Shown here piece by piece: positions 1-8,917 of a stretch of DNA of 64,000 nucleotides. A program made the translations under genes and the position numbers. The DNA comes from Oceanococcus sp964629015 (GTDB lineage Bacteria; Pseudomonadota; Gammaproteobacteria; Nevskiales; Oceanococcaceae), in NCBI GenBank assembly GCA_964629015.1, contig CAZVMN010000006.1:1-64000 (forward strand). The letters are read 5' to 3'. The first letter of the stretch is position 1. Each line of letters begins with the position of its first letter. The notes beneath the pieces were generated by a model. That model searched no databases. It had not been told where the DNA came from and saw only the letters and a list, made by a program, of their open reading frames with translations.

Positions 1-47
1 CCAATGCCCGCGATTTCTATGACTTTGACGCCTTTTAGTGGGCCCAT
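1..47 (-). CDS. CaiB/BaiF (alpha-methylacyl-CoA racemase-like) CoA transferase, N-terminus only
   Basis: Only the first 15 codons lie inside the window, reading MGPLKGVKVIEIAGIG on the minus strand. This is the characteristic start of family III CoA transferases and alpha-methylacyl-CoA racemases, whose first beta strand is usually LxGxxVxEhxxxG. The gene continues beyond position 1. It lies downstream of, and in the same direction as, the FadB-like and thiolase genes, which fits a role in activating or epimerising branched acyl-CoAs before beta-oxidation. Racemase and CoA-transferase activity cannot be told apart from this fragment. A 268-base gap containing a large hairpin separates it from the FadB-like gene. 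Confidence 0.7.
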   Translation of the reverse strand, partial: MGPLKGVKVIEIAGI

Positions 48-192
48 GTGTCTCTCCGTTTATTCGTAAGTCTTAGAGTTTTCGCTCACAACAGCTGCCG
101 CCGGGGCCGATTCAGTGCCGCTGCGCGGTTCCCTCCCGCCCCCTTCGCTTAGTGTGGTCGCAGCGACAGAGCTTCCTGCCCTGGCGCTGCTC

Positions 193-213
193 GATCCGCC
201 ATCCAGGCGGATC
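193..213. repeat. short perfect inverted repeat
   Basis: GATCCGCC (193-200), a 5-base loop, then GGCGGATC (206-213) make a perfect 8-bp stem in the gap between the CoA-transferase start and the FadB-like gene. No T-run follows on either strand. It may be part of the leader or termination region of this operon, but the role is unknown. Confidence 0.4.
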
Positions 214-276
214 GTCCACAGTCGCTGCGGCGGCGTCCGGCACTGACTCTTTATGCCCCGGCCACAGCCGTTATGA

Positions 277-309
277 GCGAGCTGGTCGGTTCAACGCCGA
301 CCAGCTCGC
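277..309 (-). terminator. 13-bp hairpin just past the FadB-like gene
   Basis: GCGAGCTGGTCGG (277-289) and CCGACCAGCTCGC (297-309) form a perfect 13-bp stem with a 7-base loop, starting 6 bp after the stop codon of the FadB-like gene on the minus strand. There is no clear U-tract. It could be an imperfect terminator or a 3' mRNA-stabilising stem between the FadB-like and CoA-transferase genes. Confidence 0.5.
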
Positions 310-315
310 CCCACC

Positions 316-2463
316 TCAGGCAAACAACTCGCCCGAGGCCGCCTTATCCACCACGATCTGCGGCGGCTCGAAACGCTCACCGTAGGCTGCCGCGAGCTCA
401 CGGCAACGATCGACAAACTTCTGAGCCCCGTAGGTGTTGATGAACTGCAGGAAACCGCCGGTGTGAATCGGTGCGCCGATGCCCATGATCGAGCCGATGT
501 TGCCGTCAGCCACGGTGCGCAGCACGTTGGTCTCGAGGCACTTGAGCGTTTCGATGACCTGACGGAACATCAGGCGGTCACCGATATCGTCATCGCTGAT
601 CGCGACATCCGCCTTGAAGTACTTGTCCAGCAGCGGTTGCCACAACTGGCGCTGACCGTTTTCGTAGTCGTAAAACCCACCGCCGTGGTAACGCCCACCG
701 CGATTGTGCTCACCGATCATGAAGGTCAGCACTTCGCTCATGGCTTCACGCTCACCCCACTTGTCCTTGTAACCCATGGCTTCCCAGGTTTCCCCGGCTT
801 TGCGCCCCAGTTCAAGGCTGACTTCGTCATGCACCTGCAGCGGACCCACCGGCATGCCGATGGCCTTGCCGATGTTGTCGATACGAATCGGGTGCAGGCC
901 CTCGCTGAGCAGACGCACGCCTTCATCCAGATAGGTGCCGAAGGTGCGCGAGGTGAAGAACGCCAGCGAATCGTTGACCACGATCGGGGTCTTGCGAATC
1001 TGCATGGTGTAATCGAAAGCCAGGGCGAGGGTTTCGTCCGAGGTTTTCTCACCGCAGATGATCTCGATCAGCGGCATCTTATCGACCGGCGAGAAGAAAT
1101 GAATGCCAATGAAATTGGCCGCATTGCGGCTGGCTTCCGCCAACTGGGTGATCGGCAGCGTTGAGGTGTTGGAGCCCCACACGCCATCGGCCGGCAGCTG
1201 GTCTTCGGTTTCGGCCAGAATCTTGTTCTTAAGCTCGAAGTTCTCGAACACTGCTTCGATAATCAGATCGCAACCGGCAAGATCAGCCACCTGGTCGGTC
1301 GGCTTGATCAGATCGAGCACGTCCTGTTTCTTCTGCGGGGTGGCGCGCCCACGCTTGATCGCTTTGTCCATCAGCATTTCGGAATAGGCCTTGCCCTTCT
1401 CGGCGGCTTCCATGCTGATGTCCTTGAGGATCACCTCGATCCCGGCCTTGGCCGAGACATAGGCAATACCCTGCCCCATCATGCCGGCGCCCAGCACGCC
1501 CAGCTTCTTGACCTTCTTCTTGGGGATATCTTTGGGTCGGCTGGCGCCGGAGTTGATCTGGTTGAGCTGGAAGAAGAACGTGGTGATCATGTTCTTGGCT
1601 TCCGGTGTGCCGACCAGCTTGGTCAGGCCACGGCTTTCGACCTTCAGCGCGGTGTCGAAATCCAGCCGCGCCGCCTCGGCCATGCAATCGAGGATTTCGA
1701 TCGGGGCCGGCAGCAGACCACGGGTTTTCTTGACCGTCATGGTCGGCGCCATCATCAGCACCTGGGCCATCTTGGGATGATCCGCACGCCCACCCGGAAT
1801 CTTGAAACCTTTGCGATCCCACGGTTGTACGGCAGCTTCAGCATTGCCCTTGTTATCGAGGATCATCTTCTTGGCCGCCGGGACCAGTTCGTCCAGCGAC
1901 TCAACCGTGGCATCGACCAGACCGGCCTTGCTGGCCTTGGCCGGATCGAGCTTCTTGCCTTCCAGCAAGTACGGCGCAGCCGCTTCAATACCCAGCAAAT
2001 TGGTCAGACGAACCACGCCGCCACCGCCCGGCAGCAGGCCCAGTGTCACTTCCGGCAAACCGACCTGCACCGAACGATCATTCCAGGCCACCCGATAGTT
2101 GCAAGCCAGGCAAATCTCGTAACCGCCGCCTAAGGCCGCACCATTGATGGCCGCCACCACGGGCACCGGCAAATTCTCCAGACGCCGCAGCTGGTCCTTG
2201 ATCTTGTCCAACGAGGCCATGAAGCGCGCCTCGTCCTTGCCCTTCTCGAAGGCCAGCAAACCGTGCAGGTTGCCACCGGCAAAAAACACTTTCTTGGCGG
2301 AGGTAATGACCACACCGGTCAAACCGTCCTCCGCTTCGAGCTTGGCCACGGTCTCGCCCATAGCCTGCTCATATTCTTCATTCATGGAATTGACCGGCCC
2401 GGTCATGTCCATGGTGATCGTTACGATGCCGTCGGCATCTTTGTCGTACTTGAAAACACTCAT
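316..2463 (-). CDS. bifunctional enoyl-CoA hydratase / 3-hydroxyacyl-CoA dehydrogenase (FadB/FadJ-like)
   Basis: The 715-residue protein carries two steps of fatty-acid beta-oxidation, hydrating enoyl-CoA and oxidising 3-hydroxyacyl-CoA with NAD. The N-terminal crotonase domain (about residues 1-200) has NGAALGGGYE and GLPEVTLGLLPGGGG, giving the two expected active-site glutamates E116 and E138. The dehydrogenase half begins near residue 320 with the Rossmann motif GVLGAGMMG and has the catalytic-site segment GIHFFSPVDKMPL (H455). Length matches FadB/FadJ alpha subunits. It follows a thiolase gene on the same strand, the usual fadBA/fadIJ pairing but with the thiolase first. No strong Shine-Dalgarno precedes the start. 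It may be specialised for non-classical acyl chains, since this subtype differs from E. coli FadB in its N-terminal region. Confidence 0.93.
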   Translation of the reverse strand: MSVFKYDKDADGIVTITMDMTGPVNSMNEEYEQAMGETVAKLEAEDGLTGVVITSAKKVFFAGGNLHGLLAFEKGKDEARFMASLDKIKDQLRRLENLPVPVVAAINGAALGGGYEICLACNYRVAWNDRSVQVGLPEVTLGLLPGGGGVVRLTNLLGIEAAAPYLLEGKKLDPAKASKAGLVDATVESLDELVPAAKKMILDNKGNAEAAVQPWDRKGFKIPGGRADHPKMAQVLMMAPTMTVKKTRGLLPAPIEILDCMAEAARLDFDTALKVESRGLTKLVGTPEAKNMITTFFFQLNQINSGASRPKDIPKKKVKKLGVLGAGMMGQGIAYVSAKAGIEVILKDISMEAAEKGKAYSEMLMDKAIKRGRATPQKKQDVLDLIKPTDQVADLAGCDLIIEAVFENFELKNKILAETEDQLPADGVWGSNTSTLPITQLAEASRNAANFIGIHFFSPVDKMPLIEIICGEKTSDETLALAFDYTMQIRKTPIVVNDSLAFFTSRTFGTYLDEGVRLLSEGLHPIRIDNIGKAIGMPVGPLQVHDEVSLELGRKAGETWEAMGYKDKWGEREAMSEVLTFMIGEHNRGGRYHGGGFYDYENGQRQLWQPLLDKYFKADVAISDDDIGDRLMFRQVIETLKCLETNVLRTVADGNIGSIMGIGAPIHTGGFLQFINTYGAQKFVDRCRELAAAYGERFEPPQIVVDKAASGELFA

Positions 2464-2639
2464 TTTGAAATCCGATTGATCTGTTACTGCAGATACTTCA
2501 ACCGCGCCGTCTGGTGCGTAGTTTTCGCGGGTTCACAAGGAGACCGCGCGCGCAAGGAGGGAGCGTATTGAAATACGTGACCGACTGAGCACACAGACGA
2601 CGCCGTGAACGTGTGAAAAATGCGTGCCAGGCGGTGCGG

Positions 2640-3848
2640 TTAGAGGCGCTCAATGATCGTGGAAATCCCCATCCCACCACCAACACACAGCGACAACATG
2701 CCGCGCTTGAGATTGCGCCGCTCCAGCTCATCCAGAACGGTGCTCACCAGCATCGCGCCGGTGGCGCCCAGCGGATGGCCCATGGCGATGGCGCCCCCGT
2801 TGACGTTGGTGATCTCATGATCGATGTCGAGATCTTTCATGTAGCGCAACGCCACTGCGGCAAACGCTTCATTGATTTCCCACAGGTCGATGTCGTCTTT
2901 GGTCATGCCGGCGGTTTTGAGGCATTTCTTGGCCGCCGGACCGGGGCCGACCAGCATGATGGTCGGATCAGTGGCGACAATCGCGCCGGCAACAATGCGC
3001 CCGCGCGGAGTCAGACCCAGATCTTTGCCGATGGATTCGTTGCCGATCAGCACGGCACTGGAACCGTCCACGATGCCGGAAGAATTACCCGGTGTGTGCA
3101 CGTGGTTGATCTTGCTCAGGCTGTTGTACTTGCGCAGGATCACATCATCGAAGCCCATGCCGCCCATCATTTCGAAGGAGGCTTTGAGCTGGCCTAGGCC
3201 TTCCATGGTGGAATCCGGTTTGATGAAGTCATCGCGTTCGAGAATCATCTGGCCGTTGGCATCGCGTACCGGCATCACTGATTTGTCGAAGTAGCCGTTG
3301 TCACGGGCATGAGTGGCACGTCGCTGTGACTCCAGCGCGAATGCATCAACATCTTCGCGGCTCCAGCCTTCCAAGGTGGCAATGGTGTCGGCGCCAATGC
3401 CCTGCGGCACAAAGCCGGTGTCGGCGACAAAGCCTGGGTCAGACACCCAGGGACCGCCATCACTGCCCATAGGCACACGCGACATACTTTCTACGCCACC
3501 AGCAACCACCAGGCTTTCCCACCCGGACATCACTTTCTGGGCCGCGCTGTTGACCGCTTCCAGGCCCGAGGCACAGAAGCGATTGAGCTGCACACCGGCG
3601 ACATTTTCATCCCAGCCGGCGTTCTGCACTGCCAGCTTGGCAATGTCCGCGCCCTGCTCCCCGACCGGCCCGACACAGCCGAAAATCACATCATCGACCT
3701 TGCTGGTGTCGAGATCATGGCGTTGCTGCAGGCCCTTGAGTAGACCCGAAGCCAAATCGATCGGCTTCACTTCATACAGGCTGCCGCCTTTTTTGCCCTT
3801 GCTGCGCGGCGTGCGCACAGCATCGTAAATGTAGGCTTGCTGACTCAT
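2640..3848 (-). CDS. acetyl-CoA C-acyltransferase (thiolase)
   Basis: This 402-residue thiolase cleaves 3-ketoacyl-CoA to acetyl-CoA and a shortened acyl-CoA. The nucleophilic cysteine is in NRFCASGLEAVN (C92). The C-terminal catalytic pair is in GHPLGATGA (H358) and CVGGGMG (C388), all at standard family positions. I chose the ATG at 3848 (MSQQAYIYDAVRTPR) because thiolases normally begin a few residues before the DAxRTP motif; the frame stays open 17 codons further upstream without homology. The 176-bp gap to the FadB-like gene contains no other gene. The two likely form the beta and alpha subunits of one beta-oxidation complex. Confidence 0.93.
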   Translation of the reverse strand: MSQQAYIYDAVRTPRSKGKKGGSLYEVKPIDLASGLLKGLQQRHDLDTSKVDDVIFGCVGPVGEQGADIAKLAVQNAGWDENVAGVQLNRFCASGLEAVNSAAQKVMSGWESLVVAGGVESMSRVPMGSDGGPWVSDPGFVADTGFVPQGIGADTIATLEGWSREDVDAFALESQRRATHARDNGYFDKSVMPVRDANGQMILERDDFIKPDSTMEGLGQLKASFEMMGGMGFDDVILRKYNSLSKINHVHTPGNSSGIVDGSSAVLIGNESIGKDLGLTPRGRIVAGAIVATDPTIMLVGPGPAAKKCLKTAGMTKDDIDLWEINEAFAAVALRYMKDLDIDHEITNVNGGAIAMGHPLGATGAMLVSTVLDELERRNLKRGMLSLCVGGGMGISTIIERL

Positions 3849-3992
3849 GTCCTTTCCCGGTTGTGTACAAGACAGGACCGGGAGTGTGCGCTCTGGCACT
3901 TAGGCGAACAATGATGTCATCGCTCAAAAATAGACATTTGACTACATCAACAGATCGCGATGCGCGTTTGCGAAAAGCGCCCTGCAGGATGA

Positions 3993-5060
3993 TTAAGGCG
4001 TGTTGACGTAGCCCAACTCGCTGAGCGTGACACTGCGCGAATACACCGGTGCATCGGGGTTGTCACCGTAAAAATCGCCGGTGATACGGTCACCATTAAT
4101 CTCAAAGTAGATAAAGCCGGCACTGTCGCGATAGTTGAAATACTCCGGAAAACCGAGGTTTTGTGGCGGCCGTGTCTCGGCCCGACCTCCGGCGCCAGTG
4201 ACCACGAACTCTGTTCGCCCGCAGTCGGCCTGAGGCGCCATCCAGCGCAGATCATGCTCGTGGCCATGGATGTAGAAATGCGCCACATCGCAAACGTTGT
4301 CCTGCAGGACTTGTTTGAACGCGGGGTCGCCATCACCGTAATTGCCATTCGAGCCGTACTGATAGTGGCCGAAAACGATCTTCCAGCGGGCTGGGGAACT
4401 GCGCAATGTGTCGTGCAACCAGGCACGCTGCGTGGCGCCGTCATAGAGGATGTCCGGCCCCAGCTTGATGTCGCTGATCCGCCCTTCTGTCGTCAGGGTG
4501 TCACCGTCAATGCTCCAGATCTCCAGCACGTCGCCGAAAGCCTGCCGGTAATAGCGCCCGGGCATATTCCATTTGTCGCTGGGTTTGTCGTCACGCAGGC
4601 TGTACTGCACTTCGTAATCGCCAAACAGCACCAAATGGCCGGTCGCCCCATTGTCATGGTTGCCAAGCGTCAAGTAGAAGGGAAAATCCAGGTCGGCATA
4701 GGGCAACTCAAAGGCCGTGTAAAACTGCGGATCGTTGGGCCCCAGCACCGGGCCCACGTAGTAAATGTTGTCTCCGGTCGCCAAGGCGAAATCACAGCCG
4801 CGTTGGTCGCACACGGATTTGATCGTTTGTGCGAGCGCCGCTTGCACACCGTCCTGGGTTCCCATGTCACCGATGGCAATGAAACGCACGATGCCGTCTT
4901 CTTCAAGCGGCTGCGACAGGTTGTCCGGCGCCGCCGCAGGAATCGCTGGCCCACCGTTCGCCGCAACGGTGGTGTTGCGACCGGCACCCTGACATCCCAG
5001 CACCGCAAAACCGCAGACCAATGAAACCAACACCCAACCCGGCACATTCGCAGCACGCAT
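3993..5060 (-). CDS. calcineurin-like metallophosphoesterase, lipoprotein (acid phosphatase-like)
   Basis: A 355-residue exported protein. The N-terminal hydrophobic stretch ends in a lipobox-like VLGC at about residue 23, followed by a low-complexity AANGGPAIPAA linker, so it is probably anchored in the outer membrane. The metallophosphoesterase core has all dimetal-site blocks in order: AIGDMGT, GDNIYYVG, TLGNHDNG, a later FGHYQYGS and IHGHEHDL. The arrangement resembles tartrate-resistant acid phosphatases (GDNFY, GNHD, GHxH). The substrate is unknown; a phosphomonoesterase is likely. Unlike the phosphatases at 28-47 kb, no Pho-box-like repeat is visible upstream. It faces away from the thiolase operon with a 144-bp gap and could be monocistronic. 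Confidence 0.85.
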   Translation of the reverse strand: MRAANVPGWVLVSLVCGFAVLGCQGAGRNTTVAANGGPAIPAAAPDNLSQPLEEDGIVRFIAIGDMGTQDGVQAALAQTIKSVCDQRGCDFALATGDNIYYVGPVLGPNDPQFYTAFELPYADLDFPFYLTLGNHDNGATGHLVLFGDYEVQYSLRDDKPSDKWNMPGRYYRQAFGDVLEIWSIDGDTLTTEGRISDIKLGPDILYDGATQRAWLHDTLRSSPARWKIVFGHYQYGSNGNYGDGDPAFKQVLQDNVCDVAHFYIHGHEHDLRWMAPQADCGRTEFVVTGAGGRAETRPPQNLGFPEYFNYRDSAGFIYFEINGDRITGDFYGDNPDAPVYSRSVTLSELGYVNTP

Positions 5061-5137
5061 AAAGCCAACCTCAGACCGACAAAACGCTCCATTATCGACG
5101 AAATGTGTTGCAGGATTTTGACGCAGCAGGAATCGGA

Positions 5138-6154
5138 TCAGCCGGGCCGGTATTCCAGCATCACCAACGTGGCGTCACGTTTGACCGCGTGAGTGTCGAC
5201 GTGAATCAGGAATTCTTCCCAAATCGTCGCTTCCGCCTCACTCAGAGGGCTGGACGCGGTGATTTCCAACAACGCGCTGAAACCGCCGGCATGATGGGTC
5301 TCAAACACATCCAGCAAGCTGGCTGACGCCGCGATAATCCGATCACCGGGGCTGAGTTGATCCGACCAATCGGAAACCGGCGCTTCGTGGTACTCCGCAC
5401 TCAACTGATAACCGAGCGGCATACCGACCTGAACATGGCCATCGACCCGTTTGACCAGATACAGATGAGAGCGGTTGACGCTGCGTGCCTCTATCGCGCC
5501 ATTGCGCCCAAGCTGCACAACACTGCCGTGAATCGTGCGCCCGAGCATGCCACGCGTCATGTAGTTGACCAGCCTCTGCCCCTCATCCATGGCCGACGCT
5601 GACAAGGTTTCGGCCTGCAGTGCCCAATCCAGCAACAACGCCTCATAGGCGGTGAGCACATCGTCGCCCTCCACCGTCGCGAACAAAAAGTAGCTGTCTG
5701 TCGGCGTATCCGACTCGGCCAACCGAATGTCTGTGGTGTCACAGCGCACGGGGCCTGCGCGCAGACGCCGGAACTGCACCTGATAGTTGGGCGTGGCTTT
5801 GGCCGGCACCCACAAGGAATCCTGAGCCCGCGACATGGCGGCAAGATCGGCAACCGTTTTGCGATTCAAATTGCCGATACACTCCGCCGCTTCGAACTGT
5901 CGACGCATCAGATGCGCGACCCAGACGATGAACGGCGCTCCGCACAACACCGTGCTGAGCAACCACACGTTCTGCGAATGGCGCATCAGATCACGCGATG
6001 GCCCCGGCTCCATCTCATGCAAGTACAGGTTGAAGACGAGCCAGATCAACAGCGCGAAACCCAGTGCCAGACAAATCGCCAGCGCCCACATCGCCTTGTG
6101 AGAATTGATACGCAGCGCAGGCAGACGCTCGGAGCGCCGAGTCAGACTGTTCAT
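5138..6154 (-). CDS. membrane protein with degenerate SpoIIE/PP2C-like domain
   Basis: 338 residues, with two N-terminal membrane segments (about residues 24-47 and 66-85) and a cytoplasmic remainder. The soluble part resembles an RsbU/SpoIIE-type PP2C phosphatase fold: a strand-helix segment FLFATVEGDDVLTAYEALLL in the place of the usual D-V-S-G-H-G-x-x-A block, then LSPGDRIIAASASLLDVFE in the place of LxPGDxLLLxSDGLLDxF, and a C-terminal KRDATLVMLEY matching RDDATLVVLRY. The metal-binding aspartates of the two central blocks are missing, so it is probably a catalytically dead pseudophosphatase. A good Shine-Dalgarno AAGGAAGG precedes the ATG. It lies 81 bp downstream of trkH in the same direction. 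The family assignment is my reading of the pattern, not a search result. Confidence 0.5.
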   Translation of the reverse strand: MNSLTRRSERLPALRINSHKAMWALAICLALGFALLIWLVFNLYLHEMEPGPSRDLMRHSQNVWLLSTVLCGAPFIVWVAHLMRRQFEAAECIGNLNRKTVADLAAMSRAQDSLWVPAKATPNYQVQFRRLRAGPVRCDTTDIRLAESDTPTDSYFLFATVEGDDVLTAYEALLLDWALQAETLSASAMDEGQRLVNYMTRGMLGRTIHGSVVQLGRNGAIEARSVNRSHLYLVKRVDGHVQVGMPLGYQLSAEYHEAPVSDWSDQLSPGDRIIAASASLLDVFETHHAGGFSALLEITASSPLSEAEATIWEEFLIHVDTHAVKRDATLVMLEYRPG

Positions 6155-6235
6155 GACCTTCCTTGAGAATAGAACGGCTGTCGCGAAGCAAGATGTAGGC
6201 CAGCCCAGGTGGCGAGCCTCTCGCGGAACGAAACG

Positions 6236-7732
6236 TTAACCGCGCCAGAATCCGCCGGTGAACAACACCAGCACGGTCATGACTTCCAAACGCCCCATCA
6301 ACATGCCAACGGACAACGCCCATTTGGCCGCGTCTGGCAAGCTGGAAAAGTTCCCGGCGGGGCCAACAATCTCGCCCAAACCCGGCCCCACGTTGGTTAC
6401 CGCGGTGGCCGCAGCACTCAAGCTGGTGACGCCATCCAGCCCGAGGCTGGACAGGAACATCGCCAGCACACCGATGGTGGCAAAGAAAGCAAAGGAAAAA
6501 GCCACCACCGAGCGCATGATGTCGTCGCCAACCGTGCGACCGTTGTAGGTGTTGGGCAAAACCCGGCGTGGATAGGCCAGCTGCAGCAACTGACTGTGCA
6601 GTAGCCGCACAGCCAACTGAAAGCGAAAAATCTTCATCCCGCCAGACGTCGAGCCGGAACAGCCGCCGATGAAGGTGAGATAGAAAAACGCCACCACCGG
6701 CAGTTGCCCCCACAGCGTGTAATCGTCGGTGGCAAAACCCGTCGTGGTCACCACGGAGACCACGTTGAAGGTGGCCAACAACAGTGCGCGTGGCAGATCA
6801 GCCTGACCGCTCAGCGTCAACCAGGCGGCCAGAAACGCGCTGGCACTGAGCACAAACGTCAGAAAAGCACGGACCTGCTCGTCGCGGAAAATCGCCAACG
6901 GTTGGTCGCGCAAATGACGCACATAGAGCATGAACGGCAGTCCGCCAAGCATCATGAAGACGATGGCGATGATGTGTAATGCGGGTTGGTGGAACTGGGC
7001 AAAGGAGGAATCAGAGGTCGAATATCCACCGGTTGAGACGGTGGTCAGCGCATGGTTGATCGCATCAAAGAACGGCATACCGAAGACCACGTACAACACC
7101 AGGCAGGCCAGCGTCAGCCCGACGTAGACGCTAGCGATCGAACCGGCAACCTGGCGCGCGCGCGGCATCGCTTTCTCCGACCAGTCGGACGACTCCGTTT
7201 GGAACAAACGCATCCCCCCGACCTGCAAGAACGGCAGGATGGCGACACCCATCACCACGAAGCCGATGCCGCCCAGCCACTGCAGAATGGAGCGCCACAA
7301 CAGGATCGCCGGCGCGTGCTGGTCCAGGTTCACCAATACGGTTGAGCCGGTGGTGGTGATGCCCGACATGGTCTCGAAAAAAGCATCGGTAACGCTGATG
7401 TGCTCAACAAAGACCAGGGGGAGCGCGGCAACCGCGCTGACGATCACCCACACGGTGGTGGTCAGCAGAAACATCTGCCGCGGCTGCATGGAATGCAATA
7501 CCGGACGAAAGCCCCGAAACAAGGCATAGCCCACGCCAAGCGTTACAACGCTGGTAAATCCAAATTCACGCGACCCCGCCGTGCCGGTGGCCATTGCAAG
7601 CAGCGCCGGCACGAACATGAACAACGACAAAATTGCCAGCAGCAACCCGATGGAAAACCCGATCGGCGCAACACGATGAATCAACGTGTGATTGGAAATT
7701 TGCCGCAGTCGACTGAACTCACTTGAGCGCAT
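6236..7732 (-). CDS. trkH: Trk-type potassium uptake protein TrkH
   Basis: 498 residues with about ten membrane segments arranged as four repeated M1-P-M2 units. The four selectivity-filter loops are visible: SGITTTGSTVL, STGGYSTSDSSF, VTTTGFATDD and TAVTNVGPGLG. This identifies the K+-translocating subunit that works with cytosolic TrkA. Length is slightly above the 483-485 residues of enterobacterial TrkH. A segment between the third and fourth repeats (IGGCSGSTSGGMKIFRFQ) is also typical. Its start overlaps the end of the preceding 68-residue gene by 14 bp, so the two are probably translationally coupled. trkA is not in this window. Confidence 0.95.
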   Translation of the reverse strand: MRSSEFSRLRQISNHTLIHRVAPIGFSIGLLLAILSLFMFVPALLAMATGTAGSREFGFTSVVTLGVGYALFRGFRPVLHSMQPRQMFLLTTTVWVIVSAVAALPLVFVEHISVTDAFFETMSGITTTGSTVLVNLDQHAPAILLWRSILQWLGGIGFVVMGVAILPFLQVGGMRLFQTESSDWSEKAMPRARQVAGSIASVYVGLTLACLVLYVVFGMPFFDAINHALTTVSTGGYSTSDSSFAQFHQPALHIIAIVFMMLGGLPFMLYVRHLRDQPLAIFRDEQVRAFLTFVLSASAFLAAWLTLSGQADLPRALLLATFNVVSVVTTTGFATDDYTLWGQLPVVAFFYLTFIGGCSGSTSGGMKIFRFQLAVRLLHSQLLQLAYPRRVLPNTYNGRTVGDDIMRSVVAFSFAFFATIGVLAMFLSSLGLDGVTSLSAAATAVTNVGPGLGEIVGPAGNFSSLPDAAKWALSVGMLMGRLEVMTVLVLFTGGFWRG

Positions 7733-7925
7733 CGCGCCCGGCCTCGGTCAGACGAAAGCGCCGCGCGGTGTTTTCCAGCGGCAACAACTGCGCCGGTTGC
7801 GACTCAATCAAGCCGCGCTCGCGAAGCCTCAGCAGCACCGACGATTCACCCGGCTCGCCGGTCAACGGCAGCCCGCGCTGAATCCGGCGCAATTGGCGCC
7901 ATTCGGATTCAGACAAGTTGCTCAT
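7719..7925 (-). CDS. small winged-helix-like hypothetical protein
   Basis: 68 residues, highly charged, with a pattern of helix, LLRLRERGLIESQ (helix then turn) and a C-terminal RRFRLTEAGRDALK. The last motif resembles the beta-wing and final helix of MarR/PadR-type winged-helix domains (xxLTxxGrxxL). It is too short for a complete MarR repressor, but single wHTH proteins of this size exist. It overlaps trkH by 14 bp and reads in the same direction, which supports it being real and translationally coupled. A role in controlling trkH or in binding nucleic acid is only a guess. No close family is recognised. Confidence 0.6.
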   Translation of the reverse strand: MSNLSESEWRQLRRIQRGLPLTGEPGESSVLLRLRERGLIESQPAQLLPLENTARRFRLTEAGRDALK

Positions 7926-8005
7926 GCACCATATCCCATCCCGGGTCTGCTACTCAGCGCGACGCGCGCTTCCGGCCCGCATGATATACCCATCAAACGC
8001 AGCCG

Positions 8006-8917
8006 CTAAGCCTCGCGGCGCTCAAATACACCCAGAATGTGACGCCTCAGCCATTGATTGGCCGGGTCCTCATGCACGTTCACATGCCAGTAGACGAACC
8101 CCTCAGGCGACGGCAACTCCAGAGGAAACGGCAGAATCAGATAGTCGTCGCCACGATTGGCGACCTCGGCGTAACCCCGCGGCATGGTCAGCACCAAATC
8201 GGTTTGGCGCACCACCTCCAGAGCGGCAAAGTAGTGCTGACAGCGCAATTGGATATGCCGACTCAATCCATGGCGTGACAACTCAACATCTTCAATCCCA
8301 CCACCCGCGCGCCGTACGGTTGCCAGAATGTGGCCTTCTGCAAGGTAAGTCTCCAGCGTGGCATTCGCATCGAGTCGCGGATGTCCGCGCCGGCAGACGA
8401 CCACCAGCGGGTCGAACTGCACACGTTGGCGCAGGATTTTGTCAGACACTGGCAAATGCATATCCAACGCCACATCCAGGTGGCCGTTGGCCAGCTCGGA
8501 CTCCAGCGCACGTCGATCGGTCTGAATCGACGCCAGGTCAATCTGCGGGGACTCCGCACCGATACTGCGTTGCAAAGCAGGCATCAGCAGCGGCTCAGTG
8601 ACATCACGCATACCCAAGGTGAACTTGCGCGGCGTCGACGCGGGATCGAAACGATTCAGATCCGACAGCATCAAATCCACGTCGCGCAAAATGTTGCGCA
8701 CCGGCCGGGCCAAGTTGCGCGCCGTCGGTGTCGGCACCACAGCACGCCCCTCACGCACAAAAAGCGGATCACCCATGGCATCGCGCAGACGGTTCAAAGC
8801 ATGCGAAACGGCCGGCTGAGTCAGATGCAGTTTGCGTGCTGCAGAGGTGATACCTCCCTCGCTGAGAATCGCATCAAACACCACCAGCAGATTGAGATCC
8901 ATCTTGCTGACATTCAT
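8006..8917 (-). CDS. LysR-family transcriptional regulator
   Basis: 303 residues. The N-terminal winged helix-turn-helix is clear: LNLLVVFDAILSEGGITSAA followed by LHLTQPAVSHALNRLRDAMGDPLFVREGRAVVPT. The remaining about 210 residues form the type-2 periplasmic-binding-like effector domain. The DNA-binding part resembles the NodD/NahR/PA2877-like subgroup (TQPAVSHALNRLR, GDPLFVR). The start could also be the ATG five codons later (MDLNLL). It is transcribed away from a gutted alpha/beta hydrolase and an MDR oxidoreductase, the normal arrangement for a LysR regulator and its target. Repeated CATAGAAC half-sites lie in the intervening DNA, one of them overlapping this start codon, consistent with autoregulation. 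Confidence 0.93.
   Translation of the reverse strand: MNVSKMDLNLLVVFDAILSEGGITSAARKLHLTQPAVSHALNRLRDAMGDPLFVREGRAVVPTPTARNLARPVRNILRDVDLMLSDLNRFDPASTPRKFTLGMRDVTEPLLMPALQRSIGAESPQIDLASIQTDRRALESELANGHLDVALDMHLPVSDKILRQRVQFDPLVVVCRRGHPRLDANATLETYLAEGHILATVRRAGGGIEDVELSRHGLSRHIQLRCQHYFAALEVVRQTDLVLTMPRGYAEVANRGDDYLILPFPLELPSPEGFVYWHVNVHEDPANQWLRRHILGVFERREA

Noticed and set aside
152..385. A 77-codon frame at the left edge
   Set aside because: It crosses the hairpins and the stop of the FadB-like gene, is low-complexity Ala/Ser/Arg, and has no ribosome site.
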